Of a stretch of DNA of 6,104 nucleotides, positions 5,481-6,104 are shown one piece after another. The position numbers and the translations under genes were made by a program. Positions within the stretch are counted from its first letter, which is position 1, and every line of letters starts with the position of its first letter. The notes under the pieces are model-generated. The model did no database searches and was not told the origin of the DNA. It was given only the letters and a program-made list of their open reading frames with translations. Source of the stretch: an uncultured bacterium (lineage in GTDB: Bacteria; Bacteroidota; Bacteroidia; CAILMK01); assembly GCA_903835275.1 (NCBI GenBank), contig CAILMK010000646.1:1-6104 (forward strand), in the 5' to 3' direction.

Positions 5481-6065
5481 TCACCCCAAAAACCCATCCT
5501 TCATTTCATCCCACTCAACCTTAAGTATACTATATACCTTGGAGCTTCTGCGGTAGCCATCGGTCATGATAATATGACTGCGGGTAATGCCTTCAAACTT
5601 GGCGCCTATCTTTTCTATTGCCTTTTGGGATTGTATATTTCTTTCGTCGGTGCGTAACTCTACACGTTCAAATTCCAAAACATTAAAGACATATTGTAAT
5701 AGGAGAAATTTGCAGTTGCGGTTCAACCCGCTGCCCTGGAATTCCCTGCCTATCCATGTGGCGCCAATTTCCAGTGTTTTATTGATATTGGATACAAAAA
5801 GGAAACTCGTGGAACCGGCGTAGTTGCCTTTCTCTTTATCGTAAATAGTAAACTGGTAGCGGCTACCTTTTTGCCTCTCCTCAAGGCAGGTTTTTATATA
5901 ATCCTTCAGATATTCCTCCGTGTGTATACGTGTCGGGGAATATTTTATAAGATCAGGCGTGGCAATAGGAATGGGCAGCAGTACTTCCCAGTCTTCCGGT
6001 TTTATAGGGCGAAGAAGAACTTTGTCGTTTTCAAGAATGATGTCTGTGTTGAAGGGGAGATTCAT
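5481..6065 (-). CDS. GNAT N-acetyltransferase, RimJ/RimL-like
   Basis: A 194-residue cytoplasmic acetyl-CoA-dependent N-acetyltransferase of the RimJ/RimL type (acetyltransf_3). Evidence: N-terminal LENDKVLLRPIKPEDWE (11-27), the beta-4 strand LEIGATWIG (98-106), the pyrophosphate-binding turn EFQGSGLNR (108-116), the helix of motif A to about 130, and motif B with RVELRTDERNIQSQKAIEKIGAKFEG (134-159), where N-X2-S and KIGAKFEG are typical of the family. The glycine turn has Arg at 107 and Gln at 110, slightly off the plain Q/R-X-X-G-X-G spacing. Length is normal and both ends look complete. The substrate is unknown: members acetylate ribosomal protein termini, amino acids or drugs. The next gene starts 58 nt downstream on the same strand; its lower G+C suggests it is not part of the same ancestral operon. 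No Shine-Dalgarno precedes the ATG. Confidence 0.9.
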   Translation of the reverse strand: MNLPFNTDIILENDKVLLRPIKPEDWEVLLPIPIATPDLIKYSPTRIHTEEYLKDYIKTCLEERQKGSRYQFTIYDKEKGNYAGSTSFLFVSNINKTLEIGATWIGREFQGSGLNRNCKFLLLQYVFNVLEFERVELRTDERNIQSQKAIEKIGAKFEGITRSHIIMTDGYRRSSKVYSILKVEWDEMKDGFLG

Positions 6066-6069
6066 AATA

Positions 6070-6077
6070 CGAAATTA
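6070..6077 (-). promoter_or_regulatory. Weak -7-like box (TAATTTCG) before the GNAT gene
   Basis: Minus-strand TAATTTCG matches five of the six fixed positions of TAnnTTTG and ends 4 nt before the ATG at 6065, the same distance as the mntA box. Such a position would give a leaderless transcript. The match is imperfect and AT-rich sequence makes chance likely. Confidence 0.2.
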
Positions 6078-6083
6078 GTATTT

Positions 6084-6101
6084 TCTCTGTGTATCTCTGT
6101 G
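6084..6101. repeat. Two TCTCTGTG units with 10-bp period
   Basis: TCTCTGTG occurs at 6084-6091 and 6094-6101 (CACAGAGA on the minus strand), directly upstream of the GNAT gene; another exact copy lies at 1586-1593. From general knowledge, CACAGAG-type tandem phrases are frequent dispersed intergenic sequences in environmental bacterial genomes. Function unknown; the element continues to the window edge. Confidence 0.5.
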
Positions 6102-6104
6102 AAA

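Overview
The window looks like a chromosomal segment from a member of the Bacteroidota. The reasons are a fused alpha/beta 2-oxoacid dehydrogenase E1 of about 690 residues (an arrangement common in that phylum), near absence of Shine-Dalgarno sequences, TAnnTTTG-type -7 promoter boxes close to start codons, and a secreted protein whose signal peptide ends ASA-Q. The genus cannot be told from this sequence. All six protein genes lie on the minus strand, so transcription runs from high to low coordinates.

Layout in the direction of transcription: (1) 6065-5481, a RimJ/RimL-like GNAT acetyltransferase. (2) 5422-3996, a tight two-gene AT-rich unit: a 119-residue unrecognised protein and, 5 nt downstream, a 353-residue protein with an N-terminal Cys/His zinc-binding (HNH-like/treble-clef) signature. 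(3) 3995-3746, a 250-bp repeat-rich spacer with three REP-like palindromes, a probable terminator, two sets of short repeats and the promoter of the next gene. (4) 3745-1667, the E1 component of a 2-oxoacid dehydrogenase complex, the only clear central-metabolism gene here. (5) 1666-1473, a spacer with a hairpin of dispersed-repeat type and the mntA promoter region. (6) 1472-860, a complete MntA/HepT toxin-antitoxin pair with 11-nt gene overlap. (7) 791-1, the N-terminal part of a secreted trypsin-like serine protease, cut by the window edge and carrying an apparent single-base frameshift between its catalytic His and Asp.

The housekeeping E1 gene sits between two accessory modules. Sampled 60-base stretches differ strongly in G+C: 33/60 in E1 (3301-3360), 26/60 in the GNAT gene (5761-5820), 16/60 in the 119-residue gene (5161-5220) and 15/60 in the 353-residue gene (4141-4200). 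This suggests the two-gene unit was acquired. That unit is the best candidate for an undescribed system; the toxin-antitoxin pair is of a known type. No tRNA, rRNA, CRISPR array, transposase gene or origin was seen.
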